Assembly: GCF_900601905.1 (NCBI RefSeq)
Contig: NZ_UWFA01000383.1
Span: forward strand, 1-64,000
Source of the DNA: Pseudomonas viridiflava
GTDB lineage: Bacteria > Pseudomonadota > Gammaproteobacteria > Pseudomonadales > Pseudomonadaceae
Direction of reading: 5' to 3'
DNA length: 64,000 nucleotides
The notes beneath the pieces were generated by a model. That model was not told where the DNA came from. It searched no databases and was given only the letters and a program-made list of their open reading frames with translations. Position numbers and translations under genes: made by a program. Positions 36,947 to 49,470 of this stretch are shown here, piece after piece (the first letter of the stretch is position 1; each line of letters starts with the position of its first letter).

Positions 36947-37165
36947 TTATCGGGCGCGGTAGGTGATGCGCCCTTTGCTCAAGTCGTAGGGCGTCAGCTC
37001 AACACGCACCTTGTCACCGGTAAGAATACGAATGTAATTCTTGCGCATCTTGCCGGAGATATGCGCGGTTACGACGTGCCCGTTTTCCAACTCCACACGA
37101 AACATGGTGTTGGGCAGGGTGTCGACGACAGTGCCTTCCATTTCGAAGCTGTCTTCTTTCGACAT
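36947..37165 (-). CDS. infA: Translation initiation factor IF-1
   Basis: A 72-aa S1-like OB-fold protein that binds the ribosomal A site during initiation. It is nearly identical in pattern to E. coli IF-1: [38 protein letters not shown], and the C-terminal [12 protein letters not shown]. The ATG at 37165 gives the exact family length; upstream in-frame extension is rejected. Confidence 0.98.
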
Positions 37166-37265
37166 GCAGTAAAGCCCTCGGTATCCAATGAGTGGCCCGG
37201 TGCAAGTGGCGCCAGGCAAAAGCGGCGTGCATTGTGCCCGAAAAATGAGGGTTACGCCAAGGGCT

Positions 37266-37973
37266 TCAATAAAGAGTGACCCATCTCTGGTTTGTAAGCA
37301 GCTCAATCGGGCGGTATTGGGTCTTGTAATTCATCTTCTGGCAGTTCTTTATCCAGTAACCCAGATATACCGCATGCAGGCGCAGGCGTGCGGCTTCGGC
37401 GATCTGCCACAGAATGGCGTAACGCCCCAGACTACGGCGCTCTTCGCCGGGTTCGTAGAAGGTATAAACGGCCGATAAACCGTTGGGTAGCATGTCCGTG
37501 ACCGCCACGGCCAGCAGGCGCTTTTCCAGGCGGAATTCAAAAAAACGGCAAAATTTCAGGTCTCTTACCAAAAAGGTCGAAAATTGATCGCGACTGGGTG
37601 GAAACATGTCGCCGTCAGCATGCCTTTGCTCGATATAGCGCTGATATAAGTCGAAATATTCTTCGCTGAAGTGCGGCTTGGTGCTGCGCACCTCAAGGTC
37701 GGCATTACGTTTGAAAATCCGTTTTTGCTGACGATTGGGCACAAACAGGTCCACCGGAATACGTGCGGGTACACACGCGCTGCAATTCTGGCAGTGGGGT
37801 CGGTACAGGTGATCGCCGCTGCGACGAAAGCCCATGTCCGAGAGATCGGCATACACTTGCACGTCCATCGGCTGGCTGGGGTCCAGAAACAGCGTCGTCG
37901 CCTGCTCTTCAGGCAGGTAGCTGCAAGAGTGGGGTTGAGTGGCATAAAACTTAAGCCGCGCCAGCTCTGTCAT
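37266..37973 (-). CDS. bpt: Aspartate/glutamate leucyltransferase (Ate/Bpt)
   Basis: A 235-aa aminoacyl-tRNA-protein transferase. Bacterial Bpt moves leucine from Leu-tRNA to N-terminal Asp or Glu, creating a ClpS-recognised N-degron. It has the family's Cys cluster near the N terminus (Cys17, then CQNCSAC at about 61-67), and the C-terminal GNAT-like fold with [24 protein letters not shown] (quoted in part: [14 protein letters not shown]). It lies between infA and aat, as in other pseudomonads, close to clpS/clpA. Confidence 0.93.
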
Positions 37974-38010
37974 GATTGCCCCCGAGTTAGAAACCTGTAG
38001 AAACCTTTAA

Positions 38011-38721
38011 TCAAGAGTGTATGTCAGCCTGTTGAACTCGACTAGGCAGCCAGTCGGCGCGATTGGGCTGATCGAGATGCGTATTCAGGCAGGCGGCAAA
38101 CGCTTCCCGGGAAATAGGCCTTGCGCCAAAGCTCTGCAAGTGGCGGGTATGCATCTGGCAGTCGATCAGCACAAAGCCCCAGCTTTTGAGGTGCTCGACC
38201 AGGGTCGCAAATCCCACCTTGGAGGCGTTGTCGGCATGACTGAACATGGATTCGCCAAAAAACAGTTGCCCCATGGCTAGCCCGTAAAGCCCGCCCACCA
38301 ATACTTCGCCGTCCCAGACCTCGACGCTGTGCGCGTGTCCACGCCGATGCAGTTCCACATAGGCCTGCTGTATCGAGCCGGTTATCCAGGTGCCATCAGC
38401 GTAAGTCCTCGGGCCGGCGCAAGCCCTGATCACTGCGCTGAAATCCTGATCGAATGTCACCTTGTAGCGCTGTTGGCGCAAGAGTTTCGCCAGGCTGCGC
38501 GAGACATGCAGTTCATCGGGGAATATCACCGTGCGCGGATCCGGCGACCACCAGAGAATCGGCTGTCCGTCCTCGAACCATGGAAAGCAGCCGTGGCGAT
38601 AGGCTTGAACCAGTCGCTCGGGTGATAGATCGCCTCCGGCAGCTAGCAGTCCGTCGGGCTCGCGCAAGGCCTTGGACAGGGGCGGGAAATCCAGGCTGTC
38701 ACGTTTGAGCCAAGTCAGCAT
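38011..38721 (-). CDS. aat: Leucyl/phenylalanyl-tRNA-protein transferase
   Basis: A 236-aa enzyme that attaches Leu or Phe to N-terminal Arg/Lys, producing N-degrons for ClpAP. Motifs: [21 protein letters not shown] at the N terminus (quoted in part: GLLAAGGDL), [17 protein letters not shown], and [19 protein letters not shown] (quoted in part: [11 protein letters not shown]). The ATG at 38721 (MLTWLKRD) matches the family; an extra 17 codons upstream are in frame but probably not translated. With ate, clpS and clpA it makes an N-end-rule cluster. Confidence 0.95.
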   Translation of the reverse strand: MLTWLKRDSLDFPPLSKALREPDGLLAAGGDLSPERLVQAYRHGCFPWFEDGQPILWWSPDPRTVIFPDELHVSRSLAKLLRQQRYKVTFDQDFSAVIRACAGPRTYADGTWITGSIQQAYVELHRRGHAHSVEVWDGEVLVGGLYGLAMGQLFFGESMFSHADNASKVGFATLVEHLKSWGFVLIDCQMHTRHLQSFGARPISREAFAACLNTHLDQPNRADWLPSRVQQADIHS

Positions 38722-39291
38722 GGGCTTGGCACTGCGCGGAAGGGGAGGGCGGTAAACGCTCTGCAACTGCAACTACGGGTGGCGAGCGTGGTCTTAATCG
38801 GTCGGTCGTTCAAGGCTTGTCGCTTCCGGGCTGTGATGCGTGAAGGGGCACGTCGTCGATCTCTGCCCTGAGGGTTTCAAGGAATTGATTGTTGGGCTAT
38901 AAAACCCGCTATAAGTCTTTGTCACGAAAGGTAATGCATGCTCAAATTGTGCGCTTGCCTTACCGTCGCGCCGCAAGGCCCTGCGGTTTTTTGCCCGACA
39001 GGGTCGAATCGAGTCAATTCCTCGCGCTGAACGGGCTGTTTCTGGGCAGGATGCCATCGTGGCATCAGCCGTACAAACCCGTACAATGCCCGCTTGCAGG
39101 GGCCGTGTTCAAGGGGCTGGTTTAAAGGGCTTGCGTTGAGTCAATGGTCGAGAGAGTCATTCAGGTCAGTTGGAAAGCCCCGTATTGAGTCAGCGGTGTG
39201 TCAGTTCATGTTGTGCTGAATGTCGCCACCGTGCAGTTCGTAGGTAGTCAATCATCCGTTGTTCGCGCTATCGCGCAGGAATAAAAGCGTT
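38722..39291. other. Intergenic region between aat and ftsK
   Basis: 570 bases without a credible gene. PAO1 carries trxB1 here; no thioredoxin-reductase motif (CAVC-type, GxGxxG) is visible on either strand. It contains a hairpin GATGCCA-TCG-TGGCATC (39050-39066). Divergent promoters for aat and ftsK should lie here. Confidence 0.65.
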
Positions 39292-41694
39292 TTGAAGAAA
39301 TCCACCGCAGTACCCAACTCCGTTCCGCTCTGGCGGCAGCAATTGCACTACCGGCTCAAGGAAGGTGCATTGATCGCCTTTGGCGCGCTGTGCCTGTATT
39401 TGATGATGGCGTTGCTGACCTACGACCAGAACGACCCCGGCTGGAGCCACACGAGCAGTTCGGTCGAAGTCCAGAATGCGGCAGGCCGCGCCGGTGCGTT
39501 CTGTGCAGACATTCTGTTCATGGTCCTGGGTTATTTCGCCTACATATTTCCGTTACTGCTGGCCGTCAAGGCCTGGCAAGTGTTCCGCCATCGCCATGAA
39601 CCCTGGCAGTGGAGCGGCTGGCTGTTTTCCTGGCGGTTGATCGGGCTGGTATTCCTGATCCTGGCGGGTGCTGCGCTGGCGCACATTCATTTCCATTTCG
39701 CGGCAGGTTTCCCCGGTTCGGCCGGTGGTGTGCTGGGCGAAATTCTCGGTGACATGGCGAAAAAAGCCTTGAACATTCAGGGCAGCACCTTGTTGTTCAT
39801 TGCCTTGTTCCTGTTCGGTCTGACGGTGTTCACCGACCTGTCGTGGTTCAAGGTCATGGATGTGACCGGCAAGATCACCCTTGACCTGTTTGAGCTGTTT
39901 CAGGATGCCGCCAACAATTGGTGGTCGGCGCGTAACGAGCGCAAGCAAATGGTTGCTCAGTTGCGTGAGGTCGATGCGCGAGTCAACGAAGTGGTTGCTC
40001 CGGCGACCAGCGATCGGCGTGAGCAGGCCAAGGCCAAGGAGCGCTTGATCGAGCGCGAGCAGGCACTGAGCAAGCACATGACCGCCCGGGAAACCCACAT
40101 CCCGGCCGTTATTGCCCCGGCACCGGCCAAGGCGCCTGAGCCAAGCAAGCGTGTGCAGAAGGAAAAGCAGGCACCGTTGTTCGTCGACAGCGCCGTGGAA
40201 GGCACCTTGCCGCCCATCTCCATTCTCGACCCGGCTGAAAAGAAACAGCTCAACTATTCCCCGGAATCCCTGGCTGCGGTCGGGCATTTGCTGGAAATCA
40301 AACTCAAGGAATTCGGCGTCGAAGTCTCGGTGGACTCCATCCACCCGGGCCCGGTGATTACCCGTTACGAGATCCAGCCCGCAGCAGGCGTCAAGGTCAG
40401 CCGTATTTCCAATCTTGCCAAAGACCTGGCGCGTTCGCTGGCCGTGACCAGTGTGCGGGTGGTGGAGGTGATTCCCGGCAAGACCACCGTGGGTATCGAG
40501 ATTCCCAACGAGGACCGGCAGATCGTGCGCTTCTCCGAAGTGCTTTCGACTCCGGAGTACGACGACGCCAAATCCCCGGTCACCCTGGCCCTGGGCCACG
40601 ATATCGGCGGCAAGCCGGTGATCACCGATCTGGCCAAGATGCCGCATTTGCTGGTAGCCGGTACTACGGGCTCCGGTAAGTCGGTGGGCGTGAACGCCAT
40701 GATCCTGTCCATCCTGTTCAAGTCTGGCCCGGAAGACGCCAAGCTGATCATGATCGACCCGAAAATGCTTGAGTTGTCCATCTACGAAGGCATCCCGCAC
40801 CTGCTGTGCCCTGTCGTCACCGACATGAAGGACGCCGCCAACGCCCTGCGCTGGAGCGTTGCCGAAATGGAGCGGCGCTACAAGCTGATGGCCAAGATGG
40901 GGGTGCGCAACCTGTCGGGCTTCAATCAGAAGGTCAGAGAAGCCCAGGAAGCTGGCACGCCATTGGTTGACCCGCTCTACAAGCGTGAAAGCATTCACGA
41001 CGAAGCTCCGCTGTTGACCAAGCTGCCAACCATTGTCGTCGTGGTTGACGAATTCGCCGACATGATGATGATCGTCGGCAAGAAGGTCGAAGAGCTGATC
41101 GCGCGGATCGCGCAGAAAGCCCGTGCGGCCGGTATTCACTTGATTCTCGCTACCCAGCGTCCGTCCGTGGACGTGATCACCGGTCTGATCAAGGCCAACA
41201 TCCCGACCCGTATGGCGTTCCAGGTCTCTAGCAAGATCGACTCACGGACCATTATCGATCAGGGCGGTGCCGAACAACTGCTTGGCCACGGTGACATGTT
41301 GTACATGCCACCAGGCACCAGCTTGCCGATTCGGGTTCACGGCGCCTTTGTGTCCGATGACGAAGTACACCGTGTCGTGGAAGCCTGGAAGCTGCGTGGC
41401 ACTCCAGACTACAACGACGATATTCTGGCTGGCGTCGAAGAGCCCGGCAGCGGCTTTGATGGCGGCAGCGGCGAAGGTGGTGAAGACAGCGAAAGCGATG
41501 CGCTCTACGACGAAGCGGTCAAGTTTGTCCTCGAGAGCCGCCGTGCTTCGATTTCCGCCGTGCAGCGCAAGCTCAAGATTGGTTACAACCGTGCCGCGCG
41601 CATGATCGAAGCCATGGAAATGGCGGGCGTTGTCACTTCCATGAACACCAACGGCTCGCGTGAAGTCATCGCGCCAGCCCCGATGCGCGATTGA
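39292..41694 (+). CDS. ftsK: DNA translocase FtsK
   Basis: About 800 aa, an inner-membrane septal DNA pump for chromosome dimer resolution. Four transmembrane helices occupy about residues 22-185. A short linker follows (shorter than in E. coli, 1329 aa in total). The RecA-type motor has Walker [13 protein letters not shown] (~457) and Walker [13 protein letters not shown] (~582). The C-terminal gamma winged helix (~737-800) binds KOPS. The start is probably TTG at 39292 with AGGA 11 bases before it; an in-frame TTG at 39259 lacks a ribosome site. Confidence 0.95.
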   Translation: MKKSTAVPNSVPLWRQQLHYRLKEGALIAFGALCLYLMMALLTYDQNDPGWSHTSSSVEVQNAAGRAGAFCADILFMVLGYFAYIFPLLLAVKAWQVFRHRHEPWQWSGWLFSWRLIGLVFLILAGAALAHIHFHFAAGFPGSAGGVLGEILGDMAKKALNIQGSTLLFIALFLFGLTVFTDLSWFKVMDVTGKITLDLFELFQDAANNWWSARNERKQMVAQLREVDARVNEVVAPATSDRREQAKAKERLIEREQALSKHMTARETHIPAVIAPAPAKAPEPSKRVQKEKQAPLFVDSAVEGTLPPISILDPAEKKQLNYSPESLAAVGHLLEIKLKEFGVEVSVDSIHPGPVITRYEIQPAAGVKVSRISNLAKDLARSLAVTSVRVVEVIPGKTTVGIEIPNEDRQIVRFSEVLSTPEYDDAKSPVTLALGHDIGGKPVITDLAKMPHLLVAGTTGSGKSVGVNAMILSILFKSGPEDAKLIMIDPKMLELSIYEGIPHLLCPVVTDMKDAANALRWSVAEMERRYKLMAKMGVRNLSGFNQKVREAQEAGTPLVDPLYKRESIHDEAPLLTKLPTIVVVVDEFADMMMIVGKKVEELIARIAQKARAAGIHLILATQRPSVDVITGLIKANIPTRMAFQVSSKIDSRTIIDQGGAEQLLGHGDMLYMPPGTSLPIRVHGAFVSDDEVHRVVEAWKLRGTPDYNDDILAGVEEPGSGFDGGSGEGGEDSESDALYDEAVKFVLESRRASISAVQRKLKIGYNRAARMIEAMEMAGVVTSMNTNGSREVIAPAPMRD

Positions 41695-41710
41695 TTAATA
41701 GCTCACCTAG

Positions 41711-41740
41711 GGTCAGCCAGCGTTCAGACGCTGACTGACC
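41711..41740 (+). other. Intercistronic hairpin between ftsK and lolA
   Basis: GGTCAG...AGCGT pairs with ACGCT...CTGACC, two nested stems with a TCAG loop. No T-run follows, so it may be a partial terminator or processing site rather than a full stop. Confidence 0.5.
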
Positions 41741-41765
41741 TTCACCGAACTCAATGAGGATTCCC

Positions 41766-42389
41766 ATGCGTCTTATCCGCATGTTGTTGGTAACTGCACT
41801 GACCCTTTCGGCGATTCCGGCGCACGCCGACAGCAAAGATGTCGCGCGCCTGACGCAATTGCTGGAAAAATCCCAGACCCTGACTGCGCGTTTCTCGCAG
41901 TTGACCCTGGACGGCAGTGGCACCCAGTTGCAGGAAACCGCTGGCCAGATGGCTTTGCAGCGACCGGGCCTGTTCAACTGGCACACCGACGCACCACAGG
42001 AACAACTGATGGTGTCCGATGGCAAGAAGGTTTCGCTGTGGGACCCGGACCTGGAACAAGTGACCATCAAGACCCTGGACCAGCGCCTGACCCAGACGCC
42101 GGCGCTGCTGCTGTCCGGTGATGTATCGAAAATCAGTGAAAGCTTCGACATCACTTCCAAGGAAGCTGGCGGTGTAGTGGATTTCGTGCTCAAGCCCAAG
42201 ACCAAGGACACCCTGTTCGACAGTCTGCGTCTGTCGTTCCGCAACGGCATCATCAATGACATGCAGTTGATCGACAGCGTCGGCCAGCGCACCAATATTC
42301 TGTTCACTGGCGTCAAGGCCAACGAGCCGATCGCTGCGAGCAAATTCCAGTTCCAGATCCCGAAAGGCGCTGACGTCATTCAGGAATAA
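41766..42389 (+). CDS. lolA: Outer-membrane lipoprotein carrier LolA
   Basis: A 207-aa periplasmic chaperone that carries lipoproteins from LolCDE to LolB. The signal peptide is residues 1-20 ([16 protein letters not shown]). The mature part has the LolA beta-barrel pattern: [30 protein letters not shown] and the C-terminal [12 protein letters not shown]. The ATG at 41766 follows GAGG at good spacing; another ATG at 41754 overlaps that site. Followed by rarA 13 bases later. Confidence 0.96.
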   Translation: MRLIRMLLVTALTLSAIPAHADSKDVARLTQLLEKSQTLTARFSQLTLDGSGTQLQETAGQMALQRPGLFNWHTDAPQEQLMVSDGKKVSLWDPDLEQVTIKTLDQRLTQTPALLLSGDVSKISESFDITSKEAGGVVDFVLKPKTKDTLFDSLRLSFRNGIINDMQLIDSVGQRTNILFTGVKANEPIAASKFQFQIPKGADVIQE

Positions 42390-42402
42390 GAGGTTTCAAC
42401 GC

Positions 42403-43730
42403 TTGTCCATGGACCTGTTTCGAAGTGAACCGATTGCTCAGCCCCTGGCCGCACGTTTGCGTGCGACCAATCTGGATGAGTACGTCGGCCAGGAGCACCT
42501 GCTGGCTCACGGCAAGCCTCTGCGTGAGGCGCTGGAGCAGGGCGCTCTGCATTCGATGATTTTCTGGGGGCCGCCCGGTGTGGGCAAGACCACCCTGGCG
42601 CGGCTGCTGGCGAAAGTCTCCGATGCGCATTTCGAAACAGTTTCTGCCGTGTTGGCCGGGGTCAAAGAGATTCGTCAGGCGGTAGAAGTCGCCAAGCAGC
42701 AGGCCGGTCAATATGGCCGTCGGACCATTCTGTTTGTTGACGAAGTGCATCGCTTCAACAAATCTCAACAGGATGCGTTCCTGCCTTATGTGGAAGACGG
42801 CACGCTGATTTTCATCGGGGCCACCACTGAAAACCCGTCATTCGAACTGAACAACGCCTTGTTGTCCCGAGCTCGCGTCTACGTCCTTAAAAGTCTGGAT
42901 GAAGCTGCGCTGCGCAAGCTGGTCAATCGGGCGCTAACCGAAGAACGTGGGCTGGGTCAGCACCGCTTGAGCCTGAGCGATGAAGGTTTCGCGATGCTGA
43001 TGGCAGCGGCGGATGGCGATGGGCGGCGCATGCTCAATCTGCTTGAAAATGCTTCAGACCTTGCCGAAGACGGCAGCGAAATTGACCTTGAGCTGCTGCA
43101 GAGCCTGCTGGGTGACAGCCGTCGGCGTTTCGACAAAGGCGGCGAAGCGTTCTATGACCAGATTTCCGCGCTGCATAAATCCATTCGTGGCTCCAACCCC
43201 GATGCGGCCCTTTACTGGTTCGCGCGGATGATCGACGGCGGCTGCGATCCGTTGTACCTGGCCCGGCGCGTGGTGCGCATGGCCAGTGAAGACATCGGCA
43301 ACGCCGACCCGCGCGCGCTGCCGTTGTGCATGTCGGCCTGGGACGTTCAGGAACGGCTGGGCAGCCCGGAAGGTGAACTTGCAGTGGCCCAGGCGATTGT
43401 CTACCTGGCCTGCGCGCCGAAAAGCAACGCGGTGTACATGGGGTTCAAGGCTGCCATGCGCGAGGCCACGGAACACGGCTCCCTGGAAGTCCCGCTGCAT
43501 TTGCGCAACGCGCCCACCAAGCTCATGAAGCAACTGGGCTACGGCGAAGAATACCGTTACGCCCATGACGAGCCGGATGCTTATGCGGCAGGCGAGGACT
43601 ACTTCCCGGATGAGCTGGAACCGCGTCAGTATTACCAGCCAGTGCCCCGGGGCCTGGAGCTGAAAATCGGCGAAAAACTCAAACATCTGGCCGCGCTGGA
43701 CGCCGCCAGCCCTCGTCAGCGGAGAAAGTA

Positions 43731-43731
<1 letters not shown>
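42403..43731 (+). CDS. rarA: Replication-associated recombination protein RarA (MgsA)
   Basis: A 442-aa AAA+ ATPase of the clamp-loader/WRNIP1 family acting at stalled forks. Walker [10 protein letters not shown] (~56-64), Walker [11 protein letters not shown], sensor 1 [12 protein letters not shown], and a C-terminal tetramerisation region. The start is either TTG at 42403, which has AAGAGG nine bases before it, or ATG at 42409 (MDLFRS). The end overlaps crcB by one base. Member of lolA-rarA-crcB-serS-cysG. Confidence 0.95.
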
Positions 43732-45402
<1,671 letters not shown>

Positions 45403-46797
45403 ATGGAATTTCTGCCGCTGTTCCATAACCTGCGTGGCAGCCATGTGCTGGTCGTGGGCGGTGGCGAGATCGCGTTGCGCAAATCCCGCCTGATCGCCGA
45501 AGCCGGTGCGATCCTGCGGGTGGTTGCACCTGAGATCGAGCCACAGCTTCGCGAGCTGGTCGAGAAAAGTGGCGGGCAACTGATCCTGCGTGGTTACGAC
45601 GTCGTGGATCTTGAAGGTTGCGTGCTGATCATTGCCGCCACGGACGACGAACCGCTGAACGCGCAGGTGTCTCAGGATGCCAAGCAGCGTTGTGTGCCGG
45701 TCAATGTGGTCGATGCACCTGCATTATGCAGCGTCATTTTCCCGGCCATCGTTGATCGCTCGCCGTTGGTCATCGCCGTCTCCAGTGGGGGTGATGCGCC
45801 GGTTCTGGCGCGGCTGATTCGGGCCAAGCTGGAAACCTGGATCCCCTCGACTTATGGGCAGCTGGCCGGTCTGGCGGCGCGTTTTCGCTCGCAAGTGAAG
45901 GGCCTGTTCCCGGACGTGACCCAGCGCCGTGCCTTTTGGGAAGAAGTTTTTCAGGGGCCTATTGCTGACCGTCAGTTGGCCGGGCAGGGCGCTGAAGCAG
46001 AGCGCTTGCTGATTGCCAAGATTGCTGGCGATGCGCCTCATGCCCCGGGTGAGGTGTACCTGGTGGGAGCGGGGCCTGGGGATCCCGACCTGTTGACCTT
46101 TCGTGCCTTGCGCCTGATGCAACAGGCCGATGTGGTGTTGTACGACCGTCTGGTTGCGCCCACTATTCTCGACCTGTGCCGCCGCGATGCCGAGCGTATC
46201 TATGTTGGCAAACGCCGGGCCGAGCATGCGCTGCCTCAGGACCAGATCAATCAGCAGTTGGTGGATCTGGCCAAACAAGGCAAGCGTGTATTGCGTCTCA
46301 AGGGTGGCGACCCGTTCATTTTCGGTCGCGGCGGTGAGGAAATCGAAGAGCTGGCCGCTCATGGCATTCCGTTCCAGGTGGTGCCGGGGATTACCGCCGC
46401 CAGTGGTTGTGCGGCATATGCGGGCATTCCGCTGACCCATCGCGATCATGCGCAATCGGTGCGTTTCATCACCGGGCACTTGAAAGATGGCACCACTAAT
46501 CTGCCTTGGAACGACCTGGTTGCGCCTGCGCAGACTCTGGTGTTCTACATGGGGCTGATCGGTTTGCCGGTTATTTGCGAGCAATTGATCAAGCACGGTC
46601 GATCAGCAGACACTCCGGCGGCGTTGATTCAGCAAGGCACGACGTCCAGTCAGAGAGTGTTTACCGGCACCTTGGCCAACTTGTCGCAGATGGTCGCAGA
46701 CCATGAAGTCCATGCGCCGACCCTGGTGATCGTTGGTGAAGTGGTGCAGTTGCGTGAAAAGCTGGCCTGGTTCGAAGGTGCTCAGGCAACGGTCTGA
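45403..46797 (+). CDS. cysG: Siroheme synthase CysG (trifunctional)
   Basis: A 464-aa fusion. Residues 1-~205 are the precorrin-2 dehydrogenase/sirohydrochlorin ferrochelatase part, with the NAD loop [12 protein letters not shown] and catalytic-region Asp. Residues ~215-460 are the uroporphyrinogen-III methyltransferase with [29 protein letters not shown] and [12 protein letters not shown]. The product siroheme serves sulfite and nitrite reductases. It begins immediately after the serS stop; a REP palindrome follows. Confidence 0.97.
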   Translation: MEFLPLFHNLRGSHVLVVGGGEIALRKSRLIAEAGAILRVVAPEIEPQLRELVEKSGGQLILRGYDVVDLEGCVLIIAATDDEPLNAQVSQDAKQRCVPVNVVDAPALCSVIFPAIVDRSPLVIAVSSGGDAPVLARLIRAKLETWIPSTYGQLAGLAARFRSQVKGLFPDVTQRRAFWEEVFQGPIADRQLAGQGAEAERLLIAKIAGDAPHAPGEVYLVGAGPGDPDLLTFRALRLMQQADVVLYDRLVAPTILDLCRRDAERIYVGKRRAEHALPQDQINQQLVDLAKQGKRVLRLKGGDPFIFGRGGEEIEELAAHGIPFQVVPGITAASGCAAYAGIPLTHRDHAQSVRFITGHLKDGTTNLPWNDLVAPAQTLVFYMGLIGLPVICEQLIKHGRSADTPAALIQQGTTSSQRVFTGTLANLSQMVADHEVHAPTLVIVGEVVQLREKLAWFEGAQATV

Positions 46798-46851
46798 ATA
46801 CCTTATCCGTAGCTGCCCTAGCCGCGAAGAAGCCGATTGATGGACGCGCTC

Positions 46852-46940
46852 GTGGGACCGGCTCTAGCCGGGAAAACGGCAGCTTTGCCGATGCAAATCT
46901 CTTGAATGTGCCGGTGCCTTCCCGGCTAAAGCCGGCCCAC
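46852..46940. repeat. REP-like palindrome, family A, copy 2
   Basis: GTGGGACCGGCTCTAGCCGG (from 46852) and its imperfect complement (46919-46940) flank a 44-base loop. Same arms as at 164-242. It lies between the convergent ends of cysG and the glutathionyl-hydroquinone reductase gene. Confidence 0.85.
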
Positions 46941-47034
46941 GGATCTGTATTGCTGCGCGACAGCGCGGCGTATGGACCACGTGGGCATTCCTGCGAACCT
47001 CGATATCCGTAGCAGCCTGGATATCGCCAGGTTT

Positions 47035-48042
47035 TTACGCTGCGGTTTCGCTCCAGATGCCACTGCCAGCCAGGCGCTGGCGATCATGAGCCCTGTCCAG
47101 AACCTGAAGTGGCCCTTTAGGCACGATACCGGTGGGGTTGATGGTCGCGTGGCTGGCGTAGTAGTGATGCTTGATGTGTTCGAAGTCTACCGTTTCGGTA
47201 ATTCCCGGCCACTGATACAGCTCAAGCATCCAGTTGCTCAGATTCGGGTAATCCGAGATGCGGCGCAGGTTGCACTTGAAGTGGCCGTGATACACCGCAT
47301 CGAAGCGCACTATGGTGGTGAACAGGCGAACGTCCGCTTCGGTCAGGTACTCGCCGGTCAGGTAACGGTTCTCGCCCAGCCTTTTTTCCAGCACGTCCAG
47401 TTCAGCGAAAACGTCGTCGAACGCTTCTTCGTAGGCGCCTTGTGATGTGGCGAAACCGGCGCGATAGACCCCATTGTTGACGGCAGGGTAAATGCGTTCA
47501 TTGAGCTCGTTGATCGCTGGCTGCAGATGATCCGGGTAGAGGTCCAGCCGATTGCCGGTCAGCTCATCAAACGCGCTGTTGAACATGCGGATGATTTCTG
47601 CGGATTCGTTGCTGACGATGCGCTGCAGCTTTTTGTCCCACAACAGGGGCACTGTCACCCGGCCGGTGTAGTCAGCCGTATCAGCCAGATAGCGCTGGTA
47701 GAGAAATTGATGGTTGTCCAGTGGATCGCCGCTGGAGCCCTTTTCCAGGTCGAAGGTCCAGCCGTTCTCGCGCATCAGCCAGCTGACCACAGAAACATCG
47801 ATCAGACTTTCAAGGCCTTTGAGCTTGCGGTAAATCAGCGTGCGATGGGCCCATGGGCAGGCCAGTGACACGTAGAGATGATAGCGACCGGCTTCGGCCT
47901 TGAAGCCACCTTCACCCGATGGGCCGGGTTGGCCGTCTGCTGTGATCCAGTTGCGACGCTGCGCCTGTTCGCGCTGAAACGCCCCGTCCTTGCTGCTTTC
48001 GTACCACTGGTCATGCCAGCGTCCCTCGACCAGAAGGCCCAT
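47035..48042 (-). CDS. yqjG: Glutathionyl-hydroquinone reductase (YqjG/Xi-class GST)
   Basis: A 335-aa cytoplasmic protein of the Xi-class glutathione transferases. They reduce glutathionyl-hydroquinones to free hydroquinones. The active-site Cys62 is in ACPWAHRT, followed by the GST N-domain; SNESAEIIRMFNSAF (GSH contact) and the C-terminal helical domain with GVYRAGFATSQGAYE (quoted in part: GVYRAGFAT) are typical. The ATG at 48042 has GGAG six bases upstream. Monocistronic. Confidence 0.93.
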   Translation of the reverse strand: MGLLVEGRWHDQWYESSKDGAFQREQAQRRNWITADGQPGPSGEGGFKAEAGRYHLYVSLACPWAHRTLIYRKLKGLESLIDVSVVSWLMRENGWTFDLEKGSSGDPLDNHQFLYQRYLADTADYTGRVTVPLLWDKKLQRIVSNESAEIIRMFNSAFDELTGNRLDLYPDHLQPAINELNERIYPAVNNGVYRAGFATSQGAYEEAFDDVFAELDVLEKRLGENRYLTGEYLTEADVRLFTTIVRFDAVYHGHFKCNLRRISDYPNLSNWMLELYQWPGITETVDFEHIKHHYYASHATINPTGIVPKGPLQVLDRAHDRQRLAGSGIWSETAA

Positions 48043-48136
48043 ATTCGACTCCAAAGTAGGTGCTGATGTGCTTTGGAGACGAGTCTAGGCCGATTGGTTC
48101 GAACAAATAGCGCAAAGCTTGGGCGCTAATAATCGG

Positions 48137-49138
48137 TTAAATCGATAGGTTGCGATTTTTCCAGAACAACTCCGCCTGCGCAAAAGCCTCTTCCCGAGGC
48201 AGCCCCAAGCCACGCAGGGCCAGCGCCATGGTGGAAATCAATGCCAACTGCGGATAGCTGTCCTCGACTTCGCCTTTCCACAAGGCAACCAACTGCTGAG
48301 GATCAAGCGTCGCAGGTTTCACGTGGCGACGATCGGACAGCGCCGGCCATTCTTCATCCCAGGGCTGGCCATCGGTGGTGCCATACAGATGGCTGATAGT
48401 GTCAGGGTTGATCTCCACTTCGCCGCCGTCGCCCTTGATCACGATGGTGTGGTTGCCCAGCAGGCCACTGGCATCGCGGTGCACGCCCTGATAACCGGGA
48501 TGGAAAATACTTTGCAGGCCACAGCGGGCATTCAACGGGTTGAGAATCCGCGCCAGCGAATGGATCGGCGAGCGCAGACCTAGCGTATTGCGCAGGTCGA
48601 TCATGCGTTGCAACTGTGGTGCCCAGTCGCCCAGCGGCATAAACGCCAGATTGTGCTGCGCCAGCGCCGCTTCCACGGACTGCCAATCGCGGCACAGTGG
48701 GATGCCCAGCAGCTCCAGCAATTGCTCACTGTAAAGACGCCCTGCGGTGTGCGCGCCGCCGCCATGCATGAGCACTTTGACGCCATTTTGCGCCAAGCAT
48801 TTAGCCGCCAGCAGGTACCACGGCAGGTGGCGTTTTTTTCCGGCGTAAGTCGGCCAGTCGATATCGACCTGCACCTGCGGTGCAGCCAAGCGCTCGCGCA
48901 CGGCTTCGGTAAAGCCCGCCAACTCTTCGGCACTTTCTTCCTTGTGGCGCAGCAGCATCAGAAACGCACCTAGCTGGGTGTCTTCGACCTTTTCATCAAT
49001 GAGCATGCCCATCGCTTCCCGGGCTTCTTCGCGGGTCAGGTTGCGGGCGCCGCGCTTGCCTTTGCCCAGGATGCGGACGAACTGGGCAAACGGATGCTCG
49101 GCAGGTGTTTCGGTAACGAGTGGGGCGTGATCGTTCAT
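48137..49138 (-). CDS. ybiB: TrpD2/YbiB-family DNA-binding phosphoribosyltransferase-like protein
   Basis: A 333-aa protein with the anthranilate phosphoribosyltransferase fold: a helical N domain (ILGKGKRGARNLTREEA, LGAFLMLLRHKEESAEEL) and an alpha/beta C domain. The substrate loop KVLMHGGGAHTAGRLYS replaces the catalytic TrpD glycine-rich GTGGD motif, so anthranilate activity is unlikely. E. coli YbiB is a nucleic-acid-binding TrpD2. The start ATG at 49138 overlaps the tusE stop by two bases, so it is the last gene of the tus operon. Confidence 0.85.
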   Translation of the reverse strand: MNDHAPLVTETPAEHPFAQFVRILGKGKRGARNLTREEAREAMGMLIDEKVEDTQLGAFLMLLRHKEESAEELAGFTEAVRERLAAPQVQVDIDWPTYAGKKRHLPWYLLAAKCLAQNGVKVLMHGGGAHTAGRLYSEQLLELLGIPLCRDWQSVEAALAQHNLAFMPLGDWAPQLQRMIDLRNTLGLRSPIHSLARILNPLNARCGLQSIFHPGYQGVHRDASGLLGNHTIVIKGDGGEVEINPDTISHLYGTTDGQPWDEEWPALSDRRHVKPATLDPQQLVALWKGEVEDSYPQLALISTMALALRGLGLPREEAFAQAELFWKNRNLSI

Positions 49139-49470
49139 ATGCAATTGGTCGGCTTGGGCAGGCCCGCCAGCTTGGCGGCGAGTTTGGCGGGAGTGCCGTT
49201 GAACAGGCGGTTGAGGTGCAGGCTGTTGCCTTTGTCCGGGCCGAGCTTCAAGGCTGTGTACTTGATCAAAGGCCGTGTGGCGGGGGACAACTGAAATTCG
49301 GCGAAGAACTGACGCAGCGTGTGCAGAATCTCGGCGTGCTCCGCCCCCAGATCAATGTTTTCCTCAGCCGCCAGGGCCTGGGCGACCGGCAACGACCAAT
49401 CTTCAAGATTAGTCAGAAAGCCGTCCTTATCCAGAGCAATGCTCCGTCCATCGACGTTGATATGCTTCAT
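49135..49470 (-). CDS. tusE: Sulfurtransferase TusE (DsrC-like)
   Basis: A 111-aa sulfur carrier. The conserved penultimate cysteine is present in the C-terminal PKPTNCI, Cys110; it takes persulfide from TusD and passes it to MnmA-tRNA. N-terminal domain INVDGRSIALDKDGFL is typical. It overlaps tusB by four bases. Confidence 0.96.
   Translation of the reverse strand: MKHINVDGRSIALDKDGFLTNLEDWSLPVAQALAAEENIDLGAEHAEILHTLRQFFAEFQLSPATRPLIKYTALKLGPDKGNSLHLNRLFNGTPAKLAAKLAGLPKPTNCI

Noticed and set aside
39259..39291. Upstream TTG start for ftsK
   Set aside because: No Shine-Dalgarno precedes it, whereas the TTG at 39292 has AGGA upstream and starts the family-like KKST sequence.
48137..49138. 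Anthranilate phosphoribosyltransferase (trpD)
   Set aside because: The glycine-rich catalytic loop differs (HGGGAHTAG) and the gene sits in the tus operon, not with trp genes, so the TrpD2/YbiB assignment is better.
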